Position numbers and translations under genes: made by a program. Source: CAZBQJ01 sp964494085 (lineage in GTDB: Bacteria; Patescibacteriota; Gracilibacteria; UBA1369). From it: DNA of 64,000 nucleotides. The notes beneath the pieces were generated by a model. It was not told where the DNA came from and ran no database searches. It worked only from the letters and a program-made list of their open reading frames with translations. The stretch spans positions 310,001 to 374,000 of the forward strand of contig CAZBQJ010000001.1 in NCBI GenBank assembly GCA_964494085.1, written 5' to 3'. Below, in pieces: positions 47,114 through 56,000 of the stretch. How positions within the stretch are numbered: the first letter of the stretch is position 1; each line of letters starts with the position of its first letter.

Positions 47114-47488
47114 TTAATTGGCGGACTGAACATCACAGTAGGCCACAATAGCGTCTCGCATAAACTGAGCCATGCCTGGGGCAATCTTTTCATAATAGTC
47201 GGTGAAACGGGGGTCATCTACATACATTTGTCCCAGACCTCGATACATTTCCAGATTTGGTTCATAGAAATTACTCAGCCAATGATAATGTTTTGCGATC
47301 AAAGTCTGAACTGCGGAGTCAATCGGCCCTCGATCCATCTTCGCGGCAATCTCCTCAGCGATCTGCTCCCCTTCTTTGGCCACGCGCGCCAACCCCTCTT
47401 TACCCATTTTCTTCATCCGTTCGGTCGACTGCTTGTAAAGCTCAGTATCTCCCCAACGTTGGCGCGCTTCTTCCTCGTATTTTTCCAT
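47114..47488 (-). CDS. Stand-alone TipAS antibiotic-recognition domain protein
   Basis: A 124-residue all-helical protein matching the TipAS domain: EEARQRWGDTELYKQSTERMKKMGKE near the N-terminus and AKHYHWLSNFYEPNLEMYRGLGQMYVDDPRFTDYYEKIAPGMAQFMRDAI in the second half. In TipAL this domain binds thiopeptide antibiotics and is fused to a MerR DNA-binding domain; here the MerR part is absent. The ATG at 47488 is chosen because the frame upstream (to 47566) would translate a palindrome. The 16-bp inverted repeat at 47509-47550 lies just upstream and may control expression. It may sequester or sense a small molecule. Confidence 0.8.
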   Translation of the reverse strand: MEKYEEEARQRWGDTELYKQSTERMKKMGKEGLARVAKEGEQIAEEIAAKMDRGPIDSAVQTLIAKHYHWLSNFYEPNLEMYRGLGQMYVDDPRFTDYYEKIAPGMAQFMRDAIVAYCDVQSAN

Positions 47489-47508
47489 GGTTTTTTTGAT
47501 AAACGAAT

Positions 47509-47550
47509 CATTTAGAGCTGCGCAAGTATATACCTGCGCAGCTCTAAATG
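47509..47550. promoter_or_regulatory. 16-bp perfect inverted repeat upstream of the TipAS gene
   Basis: CATTTAGAGCTGCGCA (47509-47524) and its exact complement (47535-47550) flank the 10-base AGTATATACC. On the minus strand the centre contains TATACT, a possible -10. The site lies 21 bases upstream of the TipAS ATG. It could be an operator or an RNA hairpin in the leader. Confidence 0.6.
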
Positions 47551-47647
47551 TCCATCCTGCTGACACTTTAACAAGTTTACATTAATTGAACCTTAATTCC
47601 CGCTGAAAAGTGGTATATACTATCCGTAAACCATAAAACAAAAAACC

Positions 47648-47815
47648 ATGGGCATGTACCATCGACAACAACCCAAGAAACCGACAGACAAACAGGACGA
47701 ACGCAAATTACTGTCCAATAGAAACATCGAAAAAGGCACTCATACCACCAAAGTCGAAAAAAGCTCAATGCTGGGCACTCACAAAAAAAGCACCAAAAAA
47801 CCGCAGTCCAAATAG
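47648..47815 (+). CDS. Small basic protein, 55 aa
   Basis: An ATG in the accATGG context opens 55 codons rich in Lys, Gln, Thr and Ser, with no hydrophobic core. A promoter with TTAATT (47593), a 17-bp spacer and TATACT (47616-47621) precedes it. The protein looks nucleic-acid binding or disordered. It overlaps the convergent 68-aa frame at 47765. I do not recognise it. Confidence 0.5.
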   Translation: MGMYHRQQPKKPTDKQDERKLLSNRNIEKGTHTTKVEKSSMLGTHKKSTKKPQSK

Positions 47816-47971
47816 TTCAGCGTCAACATCATTCTTGAAATGCAAACTCACTCCGCCATCTTTTTTGTAATATTGGACTAAATCATGATCCACAAGGCCT
47901 GTTACCTTAACTTTAAGCTCACCATTCCCCACATCTTCAATCACCAAAGATTGTATTCTTACTGATTTCAT
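47765..47971 (-). CDS. Hypothetical protein, 68 aa
   Basis: The frame from ATG 47971 encodes alternating strands (SVRIQSLVIEDVG, GELKVKVTGLVDH) that look like a small beta barrel or sheet. The last 17 codons overlap the convergent 55-aa gene, and the tail (FFGAFFVSAQH) is less protein-like. It may be real or a shadow; conservation would decide. Confidence 0.35.
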   Translation of the reverse strand: MKSVRIQSLVIEDVGNGELKVKVTGLVDHDLVQYYKKDGGVSLHFKNDVDAELFGLRFFGAFFVSAQH

Positions 47972-48157
47972 ACTTCTTCCTGATCTTGGGCGGAAGTGTA
48001 ATCTGTCCCTTCACCGAGGGTAAAACAGTATATTCCATGATTTTTTTTAAAAAGTATACATTCATAAAGTATGACTACTAGAAAGTTGTCTAAATCACAA
48101 ATGCACCATACTCCATCCTCATTAACCGGGTCTTAAAAAGAGCTTAAATCCTCCACA

Positions 48158-50965
48158 CCATACAAAAGTAGAAATTAGACACTTATATCTGCCTACAGGA
48201 CAAAATTGTTACACACGTTATCTACAAAAGTAGAAATTAGACACTTATATCTGCCCCCCGTGTCATTAAAACCTGAATCATCATCTACAAAAGTAGAAAT
48301 TAGACACTTATATCTGCCCTCATCAAAGTCAGTGGCATATTTTTGTTCGATCTACAAAAGTAGAAATTAGACACTTATATCTGCCGTTTTTAAACTTGCC
48401 GTTTTCCATTGGATCTACAAAAGTAGAAATTAGACACTTATATCTGCCAAGATTCTTCCGCTGCTGCGTATCAAGATCTACAAAAGTAGAAATTAGACAC
48501 TTATATCTGCCTTTGGCCGTGTTAAATTCTCAGTATGAATCTACAAAAGTAGAAATTAGACACTTATATCTGCCTTTTGAAGACTTAAAAGAACAAATAG
48601 GATCTACAAAAGTAGAAATTAGACACTTATATCTGCCATGGCAAGAAATAAGACAAACGGGAGAATCTACAAAAGTAGAAATTAGACACTTATATCTGCC
48701 GTATCCGCAACACCATTACTATCAGTATCTACAAAAGTAGAAATTAGACACTTATATCTGCCGCTCTCGGAGCTGGGGGTGCTGGTGGATCTACAAAAGT
48801 AGAAATTAGACACTTATATCTGCCGGTTTTAAATGGAGTCCTCGCGTTTTTATCTACAAAAGTAGAAATTAGACACTTATATCTGCCTCTGGAGCCAGTG
48901 GAGGCAATGGTGGGTTATCTACAAAAGTAGAAATTAGACACTTATATCTGCCCGGTTGCAACTAAGGTGGAGACAAGAGTATCTACAAAAGTAGAAATTA
49001 GACACTTATATCTGCCAATGTTTAAAGAACTTTTTGCGAGATTATCTACAAAAGTAGAAATTAGACACTTATATCTGCCTTGGCTCTGATTCAATTATTC
49101 TCCAGATCTACAAAAGTAGAAATTAGACACTTATATCTGCCAATCTTTATTTAGGTTTAAGGCCTTCAATCTACAAAAGTAGAAATTAGACACTTATATC
49201 TGCCCTTACTTTGCGTCCAAAATCTCTTGCATCTACAAAAGTAGAAATTAGACACTTATATCTGCCTGTCTGGTTGTTGCTGGTTGCGGCGTTATCTACA
49301 AAAGTAGAAATTAGACACTTATATCTGCCAGGAACACTATTGCCGAAGACGAATTATCTACAAAAGTAGAAATTAGACACTTATATCTGCCAGGTGAATC
49401 CTTATCTTTTACCGAATTATCTACAAAAGTAGAAATTAGACACTTATATCTGCCCAAAGCCTTGCCGTCTACTCTATCAAAATCTACAAAAGTAGAAATT
49501 AGACACTTATATCTGCCCTACCGCACTTACGTCTGCCTGATGCCATCTACAAAAGTAGAAATTAGACACTTATATCTGCCACTGCAATGGGTGATGCCTC
49601 TAAATGTATCTACAAAAGTAGAAATTAGACACTTATATCTGCCATTATCTTGCTTGACGCCTCTGTTAGTATCTACAAAAGTAGAAATTAGACACTTATA
49701 TCTGCCTAACACACATACAATGAATCTAATTAAATCTACAAAAGTAGAAATTAGACACTTATATCTGCCGCTCCTAGCGTGACTGCGCTCTTGGTATCTA
49801 CAAAAGTAGAAATTAGACACTTATATCTGCCACACGGGCGGCTCGATGGTCGCCATTGATCTACAAAAGTAGAAATTAGACACTTATATCTGCCCTTGAA
49901 AGCATTCAATAATCCATACCCGATCTACAAAAGTAGAAATTAGACACTTATATCTGCCGCTGATTGATGAAATTGCGATTCGGTGATCTACAAAAGTAGA
50001 AATTAGACACTTATATCTGCCTCTCTTAACTCACCAGTCAATTTATTATCTACAAAAGTAGAAATTAGACACTTATATCTGCCTGACTGGTAGCAATTGC
50101 ACACAACGTATCTACAAAAGTAGAAATTAGACACTTATATCTGCCGAATACAGAGACGAGGACAAAGGGCAAGGATCTACAAAAGTAGAAATTAGACACT
50201 TATATCTGCCGACACAGGCAAGGGACTGAAAGTCATATCTACAAAAGTAGAAATTAGACACTTATATCTGCCCTTCAAGCTGCTGCTAGTTTAGCTGGAA
50301 ATCTACAAAAGTAGAAATTAGACACTTATATCTGCCCTCCGCAACTCTTTACGTTCTGCGACTATCTACAAAAGTAGAAATTAGACACTTATATCTGCCG
50401 ATCGACGTTGTATTCGACATTATAGCATCTACAAAAGTAGAAATTAGACACTTATATCTGCCTTTACCGGACGCCGAAGCAGACATGAAATCTACAAAAG
50501 TAGAAATTAGACACTTATATCTGCCCTTTTTCGCCCGTGCTAACATATTAACGATCTACAAAAGTAGAAATTAGACACTTATATCTGCCTAGCCAGCGTG
50601 GAGGAGCGCATCAAACATCTACAAAAGTAGAAATTAGACACTTATATCTGCCGGGTTACAACACTGTCAGACGTTGTCAATCTACAAAAGTAGAAATTAG
50701 ACACTTATATCTGCCGTTCGGCGGTAACAATCAATTCACCAAATCTACAAAAGTAGAAATTAGACACTTATATCTGCCCGGCGAATCCTTGGCTTCACTT
50801 AAACAATCTACAAAAGTAGAAATTAGACACTTATATCTGCCGGAGGTTGGCAAAGCGGAGGTTGGCATCTACAAAAGTAGAAATTAGACACTTATATCTG
50901 CCGTTGCTTCAACCGTTCAAACACTAGATATCTACAAAAGTAGAAATTAGACACTTATATCTGCC
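48158..50965 (-). CRISPR. Type V-A CRISPR array, 45 repeats and 44 spacers
   Basis: A 36-bp repeat recurs 45 times by manual count. In the transcribed (minus) sense it ends in AATTTCTACTTTTGTAGAT, the Cas12a crRNA handle with stem TCTAC/GTAGA and a TTTT loop. Spacers are 25-31 nt, mostly 27. Repeats appear identical except the leftmost (48158-48193), whose handle end is changed (GTAGAT to GTATGG); this is normal for the leader-distal copy, which has no spacer behind it. The leader and cas genes lie to the right, so new spacers enter at 50930. The interval 47972-48157 to its left has no gene. Confidence 0.97.
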
Positions 50966-51137
50966 CCTGTAATTGAAGGCAACAAGCCGAAAAAGATACA
51001 AATGGACAAAAATGAACCACGACTTTTTGGCTTATTGACATAGTCTGAATTTATTAAGACTGAGGTTTGGCAGTTTTTAGATATAAACATTATAACTTCC
51101 ACGTTATAAAAGCTGATTGTGCAAAGGACAGAAGCTG
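50966..51137 (-). promoter_or_regulatory. CRISPR leader with promoter and small palindrome
   Basis: The 172 bases between cas2 and the array are AT-rich. On the minus strand GTTATAATG (near 51089-51096) offers a -10 TATAAT, which would start a leader RNA about 110 nt before the first repeat. It overlaps a perfect 7-bp inverted repeat, TTATAAC and GTTATAA, spaced by 6 (51090-51109). This may be a binding site for adaptation factors or a regulator. Confidence 0.5.
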
Positions 51138-51416
51138 TTACATAAACAATATTTCAATATCTTCATTACCAGCATGTCCAAACTTCAATACCTTTTTATC
51201 ACAAGCCTCGCAAAATTTAAAGATATAAATACTATCACCTATCGTAAACATCTTCTTATATTTGTGTTCAATTTCATCAACTATATTATTTAAAATTCTT
51301 GGACTGTTTTTTATCCTAAACACCGAATATTGAACCCTCACTCCATATTTCTTCAGGAACTTAGCAAATTTCGTCCGGGTTTTATCAACAGTGAAATCAT
51401 AGGTAATGATCAACAT
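51138..51416 (-). CDS. cas2: CRISPR-associated endonuclease Cas2
   Basis: A 92-residue ferredoxin-fold protein. The N-terminal strand LIITYDFTVDKTRTKFAKFLKKYG with Asp7 in YDF is the family signature, followed by RVQYSVFRI. It dimerises and bridges Cas1 dimers during spacer integration. The gene begins 2 bases after the cas1 stop and ends 172 bases before the array. The size is normal. Confidence 0.95.
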   Translation of the reverse strand: MLIITYDFTVDKTRTKFAKFLKKYGVRVQYSVFRIKNSPRILNNIVDEIEHKYKKMFTIGDSIYIFKFCEACDKKVLKFGHAGNEDIEILFM

Positions 51417-51418
51417 AT

Positions 51419-52390
51419 CTATTTATAAATGAAATCAGGGAAATCATCAGTTTCGTTTAAGACGGCAAAGTAAAATCGCTTAATATATTTAAAAATATCT
51501 TCCTTCCTATTCATAATTGCCTCAGAAAAAACCCTTAAATATTTCTTCTGGCATTCAAACTTCATAACATACCCATTTTTGGTCTTTTTGAAATCAGAAC
51601 TCTTCACTTGTTTCAAGGAATACGCTTTTAATAAAGCTTTATCAATAATACATCTAAATGGCTCCACCAGGTCACAGGTAAGCGATTTCCTCTGAAAGAA
51701 AAGTTGATGGTAAATTCCTTTATAGGTATCAAATCCATGTAAGCGCAGGAGGCTATCCACAAAATTGAAAAGAAAAGTGTAACCAATATCCAAAAGTAAA
51801 TTATTAATATCAATTTTAGTTCTGGGCATTCTGGCATACCAATCGTGTTTCCCAAATAGTTCTCTGAAATACACCTTACTAAAAGCACCTTCCACACCCA
51901 TCAATTGATCTATTCGATCATATTGTGCAATTTTAGTACGAAATTCTTTCATATAATTATGTTTACTCTTCTTAACAAAGAAATCTGGGTTCAGTTCTTT
52001 TATCAAAGCCAATTGATTGGCAATCTTGTTCAACATTAGTTTCCGGGCAAATTCCAAATCTTTATTAAAACTATACTGATTAAATCTCAATAAATAGTTA
52101 CCTTCGGCTACTGCTCCAATTTCAGCATAAACATTAAAGTTATATTTATTGGTCATAATAATAGATACTCCATAACTTAGAAGTTTCTTGATTAATACAG
52201 AGGTAAGAGTAAATTCGCCCATAATAAAAACTGCGAATAGACACGAACAACTGACCTGATTTACCATTTTCCCCTCTTCGTCATAAACGGCCAAATTTTC
52301 ATTCTTTACTTTCAAAGTACTCAGCTTCTCTTCATTATTGAGGCCAATAAAGACAATTTGTTTATGAATAAAATCAGGTAACTGCAGCAT
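51419..52390 (-). CDS. cas1: CRISPR-associated integrase Cas1
   Basis: The ATG at 52390 lies one base after the cas4 stop and gives 323 residues, the usual Cas1 length; the frame is open 19 codons further upstream within cas4. Visible motifs are GVEGAFSKVYFRELF with the catalytic Glu (near residue 156), LHGFDTYKGIYHQLFF with the His (near 224), and DLVEPFRCIID with the acidic residues (near 241). It integrates spacers with Cas2 and Cas4. The gene order cas12a-cas4-cas1-cas2 is standard for type V-A. Confidence 0.95.
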   Translation of the reverse strand: MLQLPDFIHKQIVFIGLNNEEKLSTLKVKNENLAVYDEEGKMVNQVSCSCLFAVFIMGEFTLTSVLIKKLLSYGVSIIMTNKYNFNVYAEIGAVAEGNYLLRFNQYSFNKDLEFARKLMLNKIANQLALIKELNPDFFVKKSKHNYMKEFRTKIAQYDRIDQLMGVEGAFSKVYFRELFGKHDWYARMPRTKIDINNLLLDIGYTFLFNFVDSLLRLHGFDTYKGIYHQLFFQRKSLTCDLVEPFRCIIDKALLKAYSLKQVKSSDFKKTKNGYVMKFECQKKYLRVFSEAIMNRKEDIFKYIKRFYFAVLNETDDFPDFIYK

Positions 52391-52391
52391 A

Positions 52392-52934
52392 TTAGTGACA
52401 TAAGGGTTTATAAATACACATCTGGCACTTCGTTTCAGGTGTATCAACCTTATCCATCAAAATATTAAAATGTCGCATTCTAGTGATTAGATCTTCAAAT
52501 TCAGCCATTTCCAAATCACTAGGCAATTCTATCTCATAATTTTTATTGTCTTTATAAGAATACAATCTCATTTTTTTAACTTGATAACCCATTTCCTCCA
52601 AACAGACTTTTTGAGCATAAAGCTGATATTTAAATCCCTGATAAACCTGTTTAATCTGATATTTCCTCTCAGTCAAAAGCCCCTTCTTTATATCAAAAAC
52701 ATCAATTTTTCCACATAAAGACCAGCGATCACTAAAAACATAAGTCCCCTGCAAAACATGTTTGGAAGTAGAATAACTACCTTCATCAACACTCTCATGT
52801 TTAATCCTTCCAATGGTTTGTGGTTCAGCATGGAAAGTCCTCTTGTCAAAATTGTCAAAAACCCCATGGAAATAAAGTGATTTCGGGCAAAAAATAAAGT
52901 CATTGAGCTTGGTTATTTGTATATAATCCTCCAT
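52392..52934 (-). CDS. cas4: CRISPR-associated exonuclease Cas4
   Basis: A 180-residue RecB-family nuclease with an Fe-S cluster. The four cluster cysteines are C16 (FCPKS) and C170, C173 and C179 at the C-terminus. The nuclease core shows GKIDVFD and LTERKYQIK, then QGFKYQLYAQ, matching the RecB motifs. Cas4 trims prespacers and selects those next to a PAM. The gene is 72 bases downstream of cas12a and one base upstream of cas1, within a single operon. Confidence 0.95.
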   Translation of the reverse strand: MEDYIQITKLNDFIFCPKSLYFHGVFDNFDKRTFHAEPQTIGRIKHESVDEGSYSTSKHVLQGTYVFSDRWSLCGKIDVFDIKKGLLTERKYQIKQVYQGFKYQLYAQKVCLEEMGYQVKKMRLYSYKDNKNYEIELPSDLEMAEFEDLITRMRHFNILMDKVDTPETKCQMCIYKPLCH

Positions 52935-53006
52935 CTGTTTATTTACACATTTAAAAAAGGGATAAATCTTTAGATTATACCCCTTTTTCAGCGCTTTTCA
53001 CAGCTA

Positions 53007-56000
53007 CTATCTGATTTTCCTCTTACCTGTCAAAAGTTTCTTATTATCTTTAATCCAATTCTCCCAAATATCTTTTCCAGCCAACCAGGCGTCCCATTCT
53101 TCATCACGCACCAACAAGCCATAGTTCCTCTTGATGTGCTCATTCATCAAAACACCTTTCCTAGCAATATTAAAAGCACCATTGGCATCTCCTGAAGTTG
53201 GTAAACCCTCTTTTACCTCACGCGAGTCAAAATGGTCCCCATTCTCGTCTCTAATCGGCGACTGTAAGAAATCCGTGTCCCTCTGATTGCCAGACTCACC
53301 AGTATTTCTGATCTGTTGGATCAAATCAAGCGCAAAACGTAGAGATTCCCAAGCCGTATGTTCTGCAGAAACTTTGGCTAACTGCAAATCTTCATCAACA
53401 ATTTGAGCAAGTAATGATTTAGATTTATCAAAATCAACAAAAATTCCATCCAAAATCTCCATTAAATTAATTTTAACAACCGTCCAATTATCATGCGCTT
53501 TGTCTCTATAGCCCCGATATCTATCTAGACTCTTTCCATTTTTTCCAGAATAAAGCCGCCATTTCTTACCCAACCCATCTTTATATTCAAAACAATAGTC
53601 CTTACCATCAAATGTAATCTCAGTAAATTTTTCAATAATTTGTTTTTTAATCTTATCCTCAGAACCTTTCTGCAGATAAACTCTCTTCCTCCAACCAGTC
53701 ACAGGGTCGGTCTGTGAGGTATAATTAGCTCGTGTATAAAGCATTATTCCCACCTGTTTCCTATTTTCTATATCCCCATAATTAGTCACTGGTGGTGTAA
53801 GTTGCAAAGCCCTAGTCACCGATCCAACCTCCCCCAACGGTACTTTCTTATCAACCAAAAAATTCAATTTCTTGGCCAAAGCCAGTTCGAACTTCTGATA
53901 AACAGAATTCTCAATTTTTTGTCGACCTCGTTTAAAGCCGGTATTCAAATCTTCCATCACAATAAACGCCTTATGCTCCATAGCCAGATCAGCAATCTTT
54001 CTAATCGCCTGAGAAATATACCCTTCTTTTAATTTTTTAATTGTTCCGATGGTCTGCCAATTCTTTCTAGCAAAATCCCTATCTCCAGCCCTAGTGATCA
54101 ACATCTCGTTATAATCCTTACATTCAACAATTTCTTTCTTCTCATTACCATCCTTATCGATAACTCTTTTTTCCACCTTAATAATCCGAGGATTCCCGTC
54201 CTGATCAACAAATGGCAAGTTCAAAGTACCCTGGACCGTCTTTCCAGTTTTATCCTTAACAGGAATACCATTCTGATCAACCAAATAATAATAGGCTAAA
54301 TGTTTTTCTCCACGGTCAATACCAAGAAAGGTTGTTTCAGTATTTTTAGACAGCTCTTCTTTAGCTAAATCATTCATTCTGAGATCCTTCAAACAAAAAT
54401 TTAAAGTTATCGGCACATGAAACAAAAATTTCTCTTTAGAAAAGCGGTAGTTTTTTATAACCTCCTTACCATTATGGTCATTAGTCCATTCTAATTTATC
54501 TTTAGACAAAGCTTTTCGATAAAAAACTTCTGCCTCACCATTTAATTTCGGCTTGTTCAAGACATCTTCAAACACTGCATTCCAATACAAAGTATGCAGG
54601 TTATCTTGATGATTAGTTTTCTTATTGGCATTATTATCCTGATTTTTTATCTCAAATAGATATATTTTGCCTTGATCTACAAGGCCGTCTAAAACAGATT
54701 TATCCACATTCACAAAACTCAACCTATACCCCTGCTTTTCTACATCCGTATAAAACTGGCTAATATCCTGGTAATCTTTTGTTTCTTTAAATTTAAAATT
54801 AAAACATTGCCAATCTTCATATTTCTCCAATCCTTTCTTATAGAAGTCAATAACCTTAAATAAACTCTCCTTCGAAAAATCTACCCCTTTCTTAAAAAGT
54901 CCTTTGTCATAAACTTCTAACAACTCCAGAGTAGCGCCATACTTAAATCTGTTTTTACCTGGAAGTAAACATTTTGGAAGCATCTTGTTAGGACCTGGAA
55001 GTAATTTATAATTCATTTTTTGCCAAACCTCATTACCTTGAATCAAATCATATAAAGTGTTCTTATCATTCTTCTCAAAGATTTTATTGTGCCCTTTTTG
55101 AGGCTTTTTCGGTTTTGCAATTATTGCTAGATACTGTCTTTTCTCTGGATCTCTCAAAATAATACATGAATTAGCCGATTCTTTATTCATATCCCATCCT
55201 CCTGCTAAATTACTGTTCTCAAAATTCAACTTCAATTTATTCTTCTTTGCGTCATCCTGAGGTTTCCTCGTCAAATAATTCCGCACCGCGTCGTACCATT
55301 TAAACCAATCCACACGGTGTTTCTGTCCAGCAAAGTCCACCTCACCATTCAAAATATTGTTTAAACCTTCAGTTAAAGTGCTATCCACAGGTGCCCCTTT
55401 AATCTTATTGGCTCTTACCACAAAATATTTCAACATCTGATTAACAGTCAAAGCCTGGTCCATCCAGATCTTTATCTTATGTTTACTATCTTCTTCAGTA
55501 TAACCCTTCAATTTCAAAACATCATGTGCCATTACCGAAAACAACTTAGAACATTTTGTTATATCATCAAAAATTAGTTCTAATAATGCTTCTGAGGCAG
55601 AGTTGCTTCTTTCAATAATCGACTTTTTCTCCGCATCTTCCAAAATAGAATTTTTAAACAAACCCATTTGCCAATCCTCAACACCATCCAACACTTCAAA
55701 CAACCCCTGTAATTCAACCACTTCAGGAATTTTTATTTCCTCTTCATCACCCTTTTTACCTTTATTAAAAATCTTTGCATCTCTTAATTTCTCTTTCAGC
55801 TCATACCAATTGGCAAAATATTTATTAGATATACTGTTTACTGCCACTTTAGACCAATAAACTCCAGAATAATCCCCCTTATTCATTAAATAACTCAACA
55901 ATTCAGGAACAGTATTTATTAAACCATCATCAGTTTCACCCACAAATAACCTCTTTCCAGTTAAATCAGCTAATTGCAAAATCTCTTCAACGGAAAATGC

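Noticed and set aside
48396..49820. Open frames of about 65-115 codons inside the CRISPR array on both strands
   Set aside because: They are translations of the repeat unit (recurring STKVEIRHLYLP or GRYKCLISTFVD) and are not genes.
50966..51003. An extra degenerate spacer and repeat between repeat 45 and cas2
   Set aside because: The sequence near 50992-51029 resembles the repeat only weakly (a TACAAA and a few A-rich matches); it is better treated as leader.
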